DNA from: Flavobacterium sp.
GTDB lineage: Bacteria > Bacteroidota > Bacteroidia > Flavobacteriales > Flavobacteriaceae
Direction of reading: 5' to 3'
Assembly (NCBI RefSeq): GCF_013822155.1
Contig: NZ_PNJW01000004.1
Span: 1 to 64,000 of the forward strand
DNA length: 64,000 bases
The position numbers were made by a program, and so were the translations under genes. Position 1 is the stretch's first letter. The number at the start of each line of letters is the position of its first letter. This document shows positions 9,753 to 18,279 of this stretch, piece by piece. A model generated the notes under the pieces. That model saw nothing but the letters and a program-made list of their open reading frames with translations, was not told the DNA's origin and ran no database searches.

Positions 9753-10829
9753 ATGAAAATCTGCACCGCTTTCAAAAAGAATCTTTACCTTTTTATGACA
9801 CTGTTTTGCTTACCGATTTTAGGTTGTAGCAGCGATAATTCTGATGGAGGTGATGCTATCACGCCATCAAATCTGGCAGTTAACATAACTAAATTAGGTT
9901 TCTCAGATTCTACTCCTAATGGTGATGGAAGCGGTACGATTTCATTGACTGCAACAGCGGTTAATGCTACATTGTATAAAATAAATTTTGGAAATGGGCA
10001 GTTGGTGGAATCAACAACGGGAATTGTAAATCATACGTTTACAGACATGGGCACAAACACCTATACAATTTACGTTTCCGCCTATAATGGTGCAAAGTTT
10101 ATTTCTAAAACTATTACAACAATGGTTTATGTTTCTCCGGAATTATTATGGTCTGATGAATTTAATGTTAATGGAGCTCCTAATTCAACCTATTGGGGTT
10201 ATGACATTGGAACCGGTTCAAACGGCTGGGGAAATAATGAAGCTCAATATTATACTAATCGTCCTGAAAATGTAATTGTGCAAGACGGTATTTTAAAAAT
10301 AAATTTGATTAAAGAAGTATATAGTGGTAGCAATTATACTTCCGCTAGAATTTTGACAAAAGATAAATTTTCTTTTAAATATGGTAGAGTAGAAATCAAA
10401 GCCAAATTAGCTGCCGGTGGAGGAACTTGGCCAGCTCTTTGGATGCTTGGCAATAATATAGGAACTGCAGGTTGGCCAGGATGTGGCGAAATTGACATCA
10501 TGGAACATGTTGGTAATTCTCAAAATAAAATTTACGGAACACTTCATCATCCGGGTCACTCGGGCGGAAATGCGGACGGTGGAAATGTAACTATTTCAAA
10601 TGCCTCTACTGAATTTCACGTTTATGCTGTAGATTGGACATCATCGTACATCAAATTTTATGTGGATAATCAATTGTATTATTCTTTTGTAAATAATAAT
10701 AGTTTGCCCTTCAATCAAAATTTCTTTTTAATTTTTAATTGTGCCATGGGTGGAAATTTTGGAGGGAATATTGATCCAAATTTTACATCAACAACTTTAG
10801 AAGTTGATTACGTTAGAGTTTTCCAATAA
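9753..10829 (+). CDS. GH16 endo-beta-1,3-glucanase (laminarinase-type) lipoprotein
   Basis: It probably cleaves internal beta-1,3-glucan bonds at the cell surface. The lipobox is PILGC (Cys25). A PKD-like module at about 37-125 (TPNGDGSGTISLTATAVNATLYKINFG) is shared with the preceding lipoprotein. The GH16 domain starts at LLWSDEFNVNG, with the catalytic signature GEIDIMEHVG (Glu246 nucleophile, Asp248, Glu251 acid/base). WPALWMLG precedes the signature and FHVYAVDWTSSYIKFYVDN follows it. The ExDxxE spacing is the beta-bulge form typical of laminarinases. At 358 residues it is complete. Exact linkage preference (1,3 versus mixed 1,3/1,4) cannot be read from sequence. Confidence 0.93.
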   Translation: MKICTAFKKNLYLFMTLFCLPILGCSSDNSDGGDAITPSNLAVNITKLGFSDSTPNGDGSGTISLTATAVNATLYKINFGNGQLVESTTGIVNHTFTDMGTNTYTIYVSAYNGAKFISKTITTMVYVSPELLWSDEFNVNGAPNSTYWGYDIGTGSNGWGNNEAQYYTNRPENVIVQDGILKINLIKEVYSGSNYTSARILTKDKFSFKYGRVEIKAKLAAGGGTWPALWMLGNNIGTAGWPGCGEIDIMEHVGNSQNKIYGTLHHPGHSGGNADGGNVTISNASTEFHVYAVDWTSSYIKFYVDNQLYYSFVNNNSLPFNQNFFLIFNCAMGGNFGGNIDPNFTSTTLEVDYVRVFQ

Positions 10830-10832
10830 AAA

Positions 10833-10840
10833 TATGTTTG
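10833..10840 (+). promoter_or_regulatory. Possible internal promoter -7 box in the glucan locus
   Basis: TATGTTTG matches TAnnTTTG and lies just after the GH16 stop, 117 bases before the next start. It would allow separate expression of the genes from 10957 on. Confidence 0.35.
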
Positions 10841-10865
10841 TTTAAGTTAGTTGTTTCTTTGCCTT

Positions 10866-10890
10866 GCTTCTATTCTTGTTGAATAGAAGC
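10866..10890 (+). other. Perfect 10-bp hairpin downstream of the GH16 gene
   Basis: GCTTCTATTC and GAATAGAAGC pair perfectly around a TTGTT loop. No U-tract follows. A TAnnTTTG match (TATGTTTG, 10833-10840) precedes it. The 127-bp gap may therefore hold an internal promoter and leader for the EEP/GH30/GH3 genes, or an mRNA processing site. Confidence 0.45.
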
Positions 10891-10956
10891 ATTGTAAAGA
10901 ACAAAAAAGCAAACTTTTACTTCCTTGGAATCCTTAAATTGCAATAAAATACTACC

Positions 10957-11790
10957 ATGAAAAAAACAATTTTACTTTGTTGTTTTCTTATTCCATTTAT
11001 AGGAATAACTCAAGATTTGAAACTGATGACCTATAACATTCGTTTGGATGTCGCTTCTGACGGTGAAAATAGTTGGGCAAACAGAAAAGATTTTTTTACA
11101 GCCCAAATCAAATTTTATGAACCCGATGTTTTTGGAATACAAGAAGCAACTCCTAATCAAGTAATTGATATTTCAAACGAGTTAACTCAATATAATCAGG
11201 TTGGAATTGGGCGAGAAGGAGAGGGAAAAGGAGAATCTTCAAACATATATTTTAAAAAAGAGAGATTTAAAGTAATAACAGAAAATACGTTTTGGTTATC
11301 AGAAACACCAAATCAAATTTCAAAAGGTTGGGATGCCGCTTTTAATAGAGTTTGCACCTATGTTTTATTAAAAGACACAAAAAAAAACATTCTTTTTTGG
11401 GTTTTCAATACGCATTTAGACCATGTGGGAGAAATTGCCCGCACCAACGGTATTGAATTGATTTTAGCTCAAATAGCAAAAGTAAATACAAAAAATTATC
11501 CTGTTTTTTTTATGGGTGATTTCAATTCGGAACCTTCTACGGAAAGAATTATTTCACTACAATCAAAAATGAATGACAGTCGTGAAATTGCCATTCAAAA
11601 ACCGTTTGGACCTACCGGAACTTTTAACGGATTTAAACACAATGAACCGGTTACAATTTTAATAGATTACATTTTTGTGTCTAAAAATAATACCCTAAAA
11701 ATTAACAAATATGCAGTTTTAAGTGATTCTAAAGATCTAAAATATCCTTCCGATCATTTGCCTGTATTCATCGAAGTGAATTATAAATAA
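10957..11790 (+). CDS. Secreted endonuclease/exonuclease/phosphatase-family protein
   Basis: A 277-residue exported protein (signal peptide MKKTILLCCFLIPFIGITQ). It carries the EEP-fold motifs in order: LMTYNIRLD, VFGIQEATPNQV (metal-binding Glu), NTHLDHVG, FFMGDFNSEP and the terminal SDHLPVFIEV (catalytic His). The fold hydrolyses phosphodiester or phosphomonoester bonds in nucleic acids, inositol phosphates or sphingomyelin. The substrate here is unknown. It sits inside the glucan operon with only 17 bp to the GH30 gene, so it may help release phosphorus from the same food source. Confidence 0.85.
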   Translation: MKKTILLCCFLIPFIGITQDLKLMTYNIRLDVASDGENSWANRKDFFTAQIKFYEPDVFGIQEATPNQVIDISNELTQYNQVGIGREGEGKGESSNIYFKKERFKVITENTFWLSETPNQISKGWDAAFNRVCTYVLLKDTKKNILFWVFNTHLDHVGEIARTNGIELILAQIAKVNTKNYPVFFMGDFNSEPSTERIISLQSKMNDSREIAIQKPFGPTGTFNGFKHNEPVTILIDYIFVSKNNTLKINKYAVLSDSKDLKYPSDHLPVFIEVNYK

Positions 11791-11807
11791 TGAACAAACT
11801 ATAAATA

Positions 11808-13235
11808 ATGAAATTTTTATTTCTATTGGTAATGATGGGCTCATTAGCAAATTGCAGTGAATCAGGGAATTCAACAACACCTACTGATCCAATCACACCA
11901 TCCGTTAACGAAGTGGATTTTTGGCTCACGAAAGGAGATCAAACTATAAAACTTGAAAAGCAAGCCACAATATTGAAATTTGGCACAACCACTAATATAT
12001 ATCCATCAATAGATATTAATCCAAATGATGTTTATCAGTCGGTTGAAGGTTTTGGATTTACACTAACCGGTGGTAGTGCACAAGTTATTAATCAACTAAG
12101 CACTTCAAAAAAACAAGAACTTTTACAGGAATTGTTTGGGAACTCCACGGCATCAATTTCCATAAGTTACCTCAGAATCAGTATTGGAGCATCTGATTTA
12201 AATGAAACAGTTTTTTCATATAACGATTTGCCTTCGGGTCAAACGGACACCTCATTGGCTCAATTTAGTCTTGCTCCTGATATGACACATCTTATCCCGT
12301 TGTTAAAGGAAATCTTACTCATCAATCCTAATATCAAGATTATGGGAAGTCCTTGGTCACCTCCAGTTTGGATGAAAGATAATGGCAGTTCTGTTGGCGG
12401 TAGTTTACAACCACAATATTACAGCGTTTATGCTAACTATTTTGTAAAATACATTCAAGCCATGCAAGCTGAAGGAATTACTATTGATGCTATTACTCCT
12501 CAAAATGAGCCTCTACATCCGGGAAATAATCCCAGTATGTATATGACAGCTGCTCAGCAAGCTGATTTTATAAAAAATCATTTAGGCCCAGCTTTTCAAA
12601 CAGCATCCATAGCTACAAAAATTATTATTTATGATCATAATTGTGATAAACCGGAATATCCAATTCAAGTTTTAAACGATGCCTCTGCAAAATCATATAT
12701 TGCCGGTTCTGCTTTTCACTTATATGGAGGAGATATTAGTGCACTTTCTATTGTTAAAAATGCTCATCCTACCAAAGATTTATATTTTACAGAACAGTAT
12801 ACTTCCAATACGGGAAATTTTGATGGTGATTTGCAGTGGCATGTGAAAAATGTAGTCATTGGCTCCATGCGAAATTGGAGTAAAATAGCCTTAGAATGGA
12901 ATTTAGCGAACAACGCCTCTTTTGGGCCGCATACTCCCGGAGGTTGTACAACCTGTAAAGGGGCAATCACAATCAACAGTAGTTCGTCCTTTGCTAAGAA
13001 TGTTGGTTATTATATTATTGGACACGCTTCTAAATTTGTTCCGGAAGGTTCTATTCGAATTGGAAGTTCAGTGGTTGGAAACTTATACAACGTTGCTTTT
13101 AAAAGACCGGATGGAAAAAAAGTAGTTATAGTAGTCAATGATGGAAATAATTCTGAATTATTCAATATAAAATATAACGGAAAATGGATTACCACTTCGC
13201 TTGATGCCGGTGCTGTTGGAACTTATATATGGTAA
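11808..13235 (+). CDS. GH30-family glycoside hydrolase lipoprotein (probable beta-1,6-glucanase)
   Basis: It probably hydrolyses beta-1,6-glucosidic bonds. Lipobox SLANC (Cys16) places it on the outer membrane. The GH30 (beta/alpha)8 barrel shows VEGFGFTLTGGSA, YLRISIGASD, SPWSPPVWMKDNG, acid/base Glu234 in ITPQNEPLH and nucleophile Glu329 in LYFTEQYTS. A short beta-sandwich C-terminus ends the protein (VVIVVNDGN). It is 475 residues, full length. It is paralogous to the next gene but clearly diverged from it. Glucosylceramidase activity is the older family name. The context of GH16, GH3 and SusCD favours a branched beta-1,3/1,6-glucan. Confidence 0.88.
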   Translation: MKFLFLLVMMGSLANCSESGNSTTPTDPITPSVNEVDFWLTKGDQTIKLEKQATILKFGTTTNIYPSIDINPNDVYQSVEGFGFTLTGGSAQVINQLSTSKKQELLQELFGNSTASISISYLRISIGASDLNETVFSYNDLPSGQTDTSLAQFSLAPDMTHLIPLLKEILLINPNIKIMGSPWSPPVWMKDNGSSVGGSLQPQYYSVYANYFVKYIQAMQAEGITIDAITPQNEPLHPGNNPSMYMTAAQQADFIKNHLGPAFQTASIATKIIIYDHNCDKPEYPIQVLNDASAKSYIAGSAFHLYGGDISALSIVKNAHPTKDLYFTEQYTSNTGNFDGDLQWHVKNVVIGSMRNWSKIALEWNLANNASFGPHTPGGCTTCKGAITINSSSSFAKNVGYYIIGHASKFVPEGSIRIGSSVVGNLYNVAFKRPDGKKVVIVVNDGNNSELFNIKYNGKWITTSLDAGAVGTYIW

Positions 13236-13253
13236 ATTAAATATAAAAAAGAC

Positions 13254-14696
13254 ATGAAAATATTACTCTCGACACTTTTGGTTTCTTCCTTACTATTTGG
13301 ACAAACCAAAGATAAAATAAATTCAAATCAACCAAATCATCAATCCGTTACGGTTTATACTACGGCACCTGATTCTAATCTAAAACTAACTAAAACCGAT
13401 GTGCTCACTTTTAAAGTATACAAGCAACCATTGGAAACTCAACTATGTGTTTTTGTTCACCCTAATAAAACGAATCAAACTTTTTTAGGAATTGGGGGAG
13501 CAATAACAGATGCCAGTGCTGAGGTTTTTGCTAAATTACCTCTTACTAAACAGAATGAATTTTTGGATGCCTATTTTGATAAAGAAAAAGGAATAGGTTA
13601 TACTCTTATTCGAACCAATATTCACAGTTGTGATTTTAGTTCCGGAAGTTATACCTATGTAGAAGAAGGAGATAAAGAACTCAAAACATTTTCGATTGAA
13701 CATGACCTAAAATTTAAAATCCCACTGATAAAAAAAGCAATGGAAAAAGCCGGCGAAGCTACGTTTTATGCCAGTCCATGGAGTCCACCGGCATTTATGA
13801 AGGATTCTAAAAACATGCTAAAAGGAGGTAAATTATTACCTGAATTTTATCAATCTTGGGCTAATTATTATGTAAAGTTTGTTCAAGCTTATCAAAAGGA
13901 GAATATTCCGGTTTGGGGATTAACGATTCAAAATGAACCGATGGCTACTCAAATTTGGGAATCTTGTATTTTTACCGGCGATGAAGAAAGAGATTTTTTA
14001 AAAAATTACCTCGGACCTACACTACATAAAAATGGTTTAAAAGAGGTTAAAATTACAGTTTGGGATCATAACAGAGATTTACTTTCACAAAGAGCTAGTG
14101 CTGTTTTAGATGACCCGGAAGCTGCAAAATACGTTTGGGGAATTGGATTTCATTGGTATGAAAACTGGAGTGGAGGAAACCCTATGTTTGAAAATGTGGC
14201 AAAAGTGCATCAAATGTATCCGGATAAAAATTTATTATTCACAGAAGGTTGTGTGGAAAAATTCAGTGCTGAAAAATACCAATTTTGGGCAAACGGTCAA
14301 CGTTACGGTCGTTCAATGATTCACGATTTCAATAACGGAACCGTAGGTTGGACCGATTGGAATATTTTATTAGACCAAAACGGCGGACCAAATCACGTAG
14401 GCAACTTTTGTTTTTCTCCCATTCATGGCGACACATCAACCGGAGAACTGATCTATACACCATCGTATTATTTTATCGGACATTTTTCAAAATTCATTAA
14501 ACCCGGAGCAAAAAATATTAGTAATTCGGTTAGCCGAAGTCAATTAATTGCCACGACTTTTCAAAATCCAAATGGCGAATTAGTAACGGTTGTCATGAAT
14601 GAGTCTGATAAAGAATTAACCTATTTATTGAGCAATAATAGTCAAGTGAGTGAATTGAAAATTCCAGCTAAAGCGATACAAACATTGGTTTATTAA
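13254..14696 (+). CDS. GH30-family glycoside hydrolase, secreted (probable beta-1,6-glucanase)
   Basis: A second GH30 enzyme of 480 residues, with a cleavable signal peptide (MKILLSTLLVSSLLFGQ) rather than a lipobox, so it is likely periplasmic. Key motifs are FLGIGGAITDASAE, SPWSPPAFMKDS, acid/base Glu228 in LTIQNEPMATQ and nucleophile Glu331 in LLFTEGCVEKF. WDHNRD and GIGFHWYENW lie between them. The gap to the previous GH30 gene is 18 bp and to the GH3 gene 10 bp, so all three are co-transcribed. The two GH30 proteins probably work at different cell locations on the polymer and its oligomers. Confidence 0.9.
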   Translation: MKILLSTLLVSSLLFGQTKDKINSNQPNHQSVTVYTTAPDSNLKLTKTDVLTFKVYKQPLETQLCVFVHPNKTNQTFLGIGGAITDASAEVFAKLPLTKQNEFLDAYFDKEKGIGYTLIRTNIHSCDFSSGSYTYVEEGDKELKTFSIEHDLKFKIPLIKKAMEKAGEATFYASPWSPPAFMKDSKNMLKGGKLLPEFYQSWANYYVKFVQAYQKENIPVWGLTIQNEPMATQIWESCIFTGDEERDFLKNYLGPTLHKNGLKEVKITVWDHNRDLLSQRASAVLDDPEAAKYVWGIGFHWYENWSGGNPMFENVAKVHQMYPDKNLLFTEGCVEKFSAEKYQFWANGQRYGRSMIHDFNNGTVGWTDWNILLDQNGGPNHVGNFCFSPIHGDTSTGELIYTPSYYFIGHFSKFIKPGAKNISNSVSRSQLIATTFQNPNGELVTVVMNESDKELTYLLSNNSQVSELKIPAKAIQTLVY

Positions 14697-14706
14697 TTTA
14701 ATTTAG

Positions 14707-16932
14707 ATGAATAAGAAAGTAATACTTTTATTTATAGGATTCCAATCATTTTTAGCAATTTCACAGCAGAAGTCAATTAATCAAAAGGTAGAAGATCTTT
14801 TGAAACAAATGACTTTAGAAGAAAAAATTGGTCAACTTAACCAATATACAGGAGATAATACCGTTACCGGACCGTTAACAATCAATCCTAACAAAAAAGA
14901 AGAAATAAAATCAGGGAAAATTGGGTCGATGCTGAATGTGATGGGTTCTACTTATACAAGGCAATACCAGGAAAATGCCATGCAATCACGTTTAAAAATT
15001 CCATTATTATTTGGTTTAGATGTTATTCACGGGTATAAAACTACTTTCCCAATTCCCTTAGCAGAAGCGGCTTCATGGGATTTATCAGCTATTGAACTTG
15101 GTGCCAGAATTGCTGCAACAGAAGCTGCGGCATCAGGTATTCATTGGACATTTGCACCCATGGTTGACATTGGACGCGACCCTCGTTGGGGAAGAGTGAT
15201 GGAAGGTGCAGGAGAAGATACTTATTTAGGTTCTAAAATAGCCTTTGCTCGCGTAAAAGGATTTCAAGGTAAAAAACTAGGTGATTTAGATGCAGTAATG
15301 GCTTGTGCAAAGCATTTTGCAGCCTATGGTGCTGCGGTTGGTGGCCGCGATTACAATTCAGTTGACATGAGCGAGCGGCTGTTGTGGGAAACCTATTTGC
15401 CTCCTTTTAAAGCAGCTGTCGATGCAGGAGTTGCCACGTTTATGAATGCATTTAACGACTTAAACGGAATTCCTGCCACCGGTAGTTCCTACCTTCAAAG
15501 AGATATTCTTAAAGGAAAATGGAATTTCAAAGGATTTGTAGTTTCTGATTGGGGTTCTATTAGTGAGATGATTGCTCACGGTTATTCAAAAGATGCTAAA
15601 GAAGCTGCTTTACAAGCCATAACTGCCGGTTCTGATATGGATATGGAAAGTAATGCTTACCGATATAATTTGGAACAATTGGTGAAAGAAAAGAAGGTTT
15701 CGTTGGCTTTGATTGATGACGCCGTAAAAAGAATTCTATACAAAAAATTTGAATTAGGGTTGTTTGATGACCCTTATCGATTCTGCAATTTGGAAAGACA
15801 AAATCAAGCGTTAAATAATCCGGAGCATACAAAAATTGCCAGAGACATGGCAAAAAAAAGTATTGTTTTACTCAAGAACGAAAAGAATGTTTTACCACTT
15901 GCTAAGGAAACAAAAACAATTGCCTTTATAGGGCCAATAGTTAAGCCAAAACGAATAAATCACGGCTTTTGGGCAGTAGATTTAAAAGAAATTGATTCAA
16001 CCTATATTGTTTCGCAATGGGAAGGATTAGAAAATAAAGTAGGTAAAAACACTAAATTACTTTATGCCAAAGGTTGTGGGATTGAAAGCGAAAGCAAAGC
16101 AGGTTTTCAGGAAGCAATTGATGTAGCAATTCAAGCGGATGTAGTTATTTTAAGCATCGGAGAAGCATGGAATATGAGTGGTGAAGCCAAAAGTAGAAGT
16201 AATATTCATTTGCCGGGTGTTCAGGAAGATCTAGTAAAAGAACTTCAAAAAACAGGAAAACCAATCGTGATTTTAATAAATGCCGGTCGTCCATTAATTT
16301 TTAATTGGATTGCTGATAATATGCCCACAATTGTTTATACTTGGTGGTTGGGTTCGGAGGCTGGAAATGCAATAGCTGACGTTCTTTTTGGTGATTATAA
16401 TCCAGCCGGAAAATTACCCATGACTTTCCCACGGGAAGAAGGTCAAATTCCGATTTATTATAACCATTTCAATACCGGAAGACCTTCCATTAATGAGGAT
16501 AAAATATACAAATCGACTTATATTGATTTACCAAATTCACCTAAATTCCCTTTTGGATATGGATTAAGTTATACGTCATTTGCTTATTCAGATTTGAAAT
16601 TATCAAAGCAAAAAATGAAAAGCAATGAAACGATTGAAGTTTCATTCACACTAACAAATACAGGAAAATTTGTAGGGGAAGAAGTTGTGCAGCTCTATCT
16701 TCGGGATAAAGTAGGTTCTGTTGTTCGCCCAATATTAGAATTGAAAGATTTTAATAAAATAGAATTGGAAGTAGGTGAATCAAAAACCATTAATTTTAGT
16801 ATTGATAACCAAAAATTATCTTTTTATAATGAAAAACTGGTATTCGATTCTGAAATAGGTGATTTTGACATAATGATTGGGTCGTCTTCTACAGATATTA
16901 GATTAAAAGGCAGATTTGAATTGGTGAAATAA
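14707..16932 (+). CDS. GH3-family beta-glucosidase
   Basis: It releases glucose from the non-reducing ends of beta-gluco-oligosaccharides, probably in the periplasm (signal peptide MNKKVILLFIGFQSFLAISQ). The GH3 N-terminal barrel shows IPLLFGLDVIHGYKTTFPIPLA, DPRWGRVMEGAGED, CAKHFAAYGAAVGGRDYN and the nucleophile in KGFVVSDWGS (Asp281). The C-terminal alpha/beta sandwich begins at KSIVLLKNEKNVLPL, and a fibronectin-III-like domain ends the protein (VSFTLTNTGKFVGEEVVQLYL). At 741 residues it has the length and layout of BglX. It is the final saccharifying step for the GH16/GH30 products. A GAAACCT/AGGTTTC hairpin follows at 16998-17015. Confidence 0.93.
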   Translation: MNKKVILLFIGFQSFLAISQQKSINQKVEDLLKQMTLEEKIGQLNQYTGDNTVTGPLTINPNKKEEIKSGKIGSMLNVMGSTYTRQYQENAMQSRLKIPLLFGLDVIHGYKTTFPIPLAEAASWDLSAIELGARIAATEAAASGIHWTFAPMVDIGRDPRWGRVMEGAGEDTYLGSKIAFARVKGFQGKKLGDLDAVMACAKHFAAYGAAVGGRDYNSVDMSERLLWETYLPPFKAAVDAGVATFMNAFNDLNGIPATGSSYLQRDILKGKWNFKGFVVSDWGSISEMIAHGYSKDAKEAALQAITAGSDMDMESNAYRYNLEQLVKEKKVSLALIDDAVKRILYKKFELGLFDDPYRFCNLERQNQALNNPEHTKIARDMAKKSIVLLKNEKNVLPLAKETKTIAFIGPIVKPKRINHGFWAVDLKEIDSTYIVSQWEGLENKVGKNTKLLYAKGCGIESESKAGFQEAIDVAIQADVVILSIGEAWNMSGEAKSRSNIHLPGVQEDLVKELQKTGKPIVILINAGRPLIFNWIADNMPTIVYTWWLGSEAGNAIADVLFGDYNPAGKLPMTFPREEGQIPIYYNHFNTGRPSINEDKIYKSTYIDLPNSPKFPFGYGLSYTSFAYSDLKLSKQKMKSNETIEVSFTLTNTGKFVGEEVVQLYLRDKVGSVVRPILELKDFNKIELEVGESKTINFSIDNQKLSFYNEKLVFDSEIGDFDIMIGSSSTDIRLKGRFELVK

Positions 16933-16997
16933 TTTAAGTAGCTTTGAATTTCTTATTAATTTCTAGAATCGAAATATTTTATATTAATAAGTAAAGA

Positions 16998-17015
16998 GAA
17001 ACCTCTTAAGGTTTC
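16998..17015 (+). terminator. Weak hairpin, possible partial terminator after the GH3 gene
   Basis: GAAACCT and AGGTTTC pair across a short loop and are followed by ATAATTTTTTAAG. The stem is short and the U-run is offset, so read-through into the transporter gene is likely. Confidence 0.4.
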
Positions 17016-17046
17016 ATAATTTTTTAAGGTTTTCTAAACCAATTAA

Positions 17047-18279
17047 ATGAAAAAGGTTTTCACTAATTTAACTACTTGGGTTTTAATAGCAATTTTTTTA
17101 GGGGCTTTAATAGGTCATTTTTTGCCTGAAACAGCCGTTCAATTACAGCCTTTAGGAACTTATTTTATAAATGTAGTGAAGGTTTTTATCAATCCAATAA
17201 TTTTCTTAACCATTTCTTTGGGAATTAGTGGAATGGGAAGTTTAAAAAAAGTGGGAAGAGTTGGTGGGAAAGCACTTTTATATTTTGAAATTGTCACTAC
17301 ACTTGCTCTTTTAATAGGTGTTGTTGTAACTTGGATTCTTCAGCCGGGAAACGGAGTTGAAACGATTTCATCTCGGCCGGAGGAAATTTCAAAATATGCA
17401 ACCGGTGCTGAGACATTTGGATTATGGAACTTTATAAAATCAAACCTAACCATTCAGGTTTTGTTATTTTCTATCCTTTTTGGGACGTTTTTGAATAAAT
17501 ACAAACACAGTGATAGAATAAAAAAATACCTCAGCTTTGCTTCAAAATATGTTTTTAAAGCACTCCATTTGGTTATGCTATTTGCACCTCTCGGTGCTTT
17601 GGGAGGAATTGCCTATACTATAGGTAAATTTGGAATAACAACGATGATTCCTTTAGCAAAATTAATGATAACGGTATATGTCACCATGGCGTTATTTATT
17701 TTTATTGTACTTGGGGCTATTCTTAAATATCATAAAATCAGCATTTTAAAATTTTTGAATTATATAAAAGAAGAATTATTAATAGTTTTAGGAACTTCTT
17801 CTTCTGAATCCGCTTTGCCATCCTTGATGGAAAAACTCGAAAAAATGGGTTGCTCAAAATCAGTTGTTGGACTTGTTGTTCCTGCCGGCTATTCGTTTAA
17901 TCTTGATGGAACAACGATTTATTTGTCGATGGCTATTTTGTTCTTAGCTCAAGTTTATAATATTGATTTAAGTTGGACTCAAATGGGAACAATTATTGGC
18001 GTACTAATGATAACTTCAAAAGGAGCTGCGGGAGTAACAGGAAGTGGATTTATTGTATTAGCATCCACACTTTCAGCGGTCAAAGTGATACCAATTGAAG
18101 GATTGGCCTTGTTGCTTGGGGTAGATCGATTTATGAGTGAAGCTCGTTCTATTACTAATTTTATAGGTAACGGAGTAGCTACTATCTTTTTAGCAAATAA
18201 CGAAAATGAATTTGAAAGATTAAAAATGGAAATAGCTTTTACTAAAGAAGTATACGAATATGAAAAACATGAAATTTAA
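17047..18279 (+). CDS. Dicarboxylate/amino acid:cation symporter (DctA-like)
   Basis: An inner-membrane secondary carrier of the DAACS family, 410 residues, with about eight membrane segments and two re-entrant hairpins. The hallmarks are the serine-rich GTSSSESALPSLMEKLEKMG, the substrate/cation motif GYSFNLDGTTIYL and SKGAAGVTGSGFIVLASTLSAV. These are closer to C4-dicarboxylate carriers than to GltP. The substrate would be succinate, fumarate or malate, coupled to protons or sodium. Its place between the GH3 and acetylesterase genes, and its 20-bp overlap with the latter, indicate co-transcription with the locus. Its role there is unclear. Confidence 0.85.
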   Translation: MKKVFTNLTTWVLIAIFLGALIGHFLPETAVQLQPLGTYFINVVKVFINPIIFLTISLGISGMGSLKKVGRVGGKALLYFEIVTTLALLIGVVVTWILQPGNGVETISSRPEEISKYATGAETFGLWNFIKSNLTIQVLLFSILFGTFLNKYKHSDRIKKYLSFASKYVFKALHLVMLFAPLGALGGIAYTIGKFGITTMIPLAKLMITVYVTMALFIFIVLGAILKYHKISILKFLNYIKEELLIVLGTSSSESALPSLMEKLEKMGCSKSVVGLVVPAGYSFNLDGTTIYLSMAILFLAQVYNIDLSWTQMGTIIGVLMITSKGAAGVTGSGFIVLASTLSAVKVIPIEGLALLLGVDRFMSEARSITNFIGNGVATIFLANNENEFERLKMEIAFTKEVYEYEKHEI

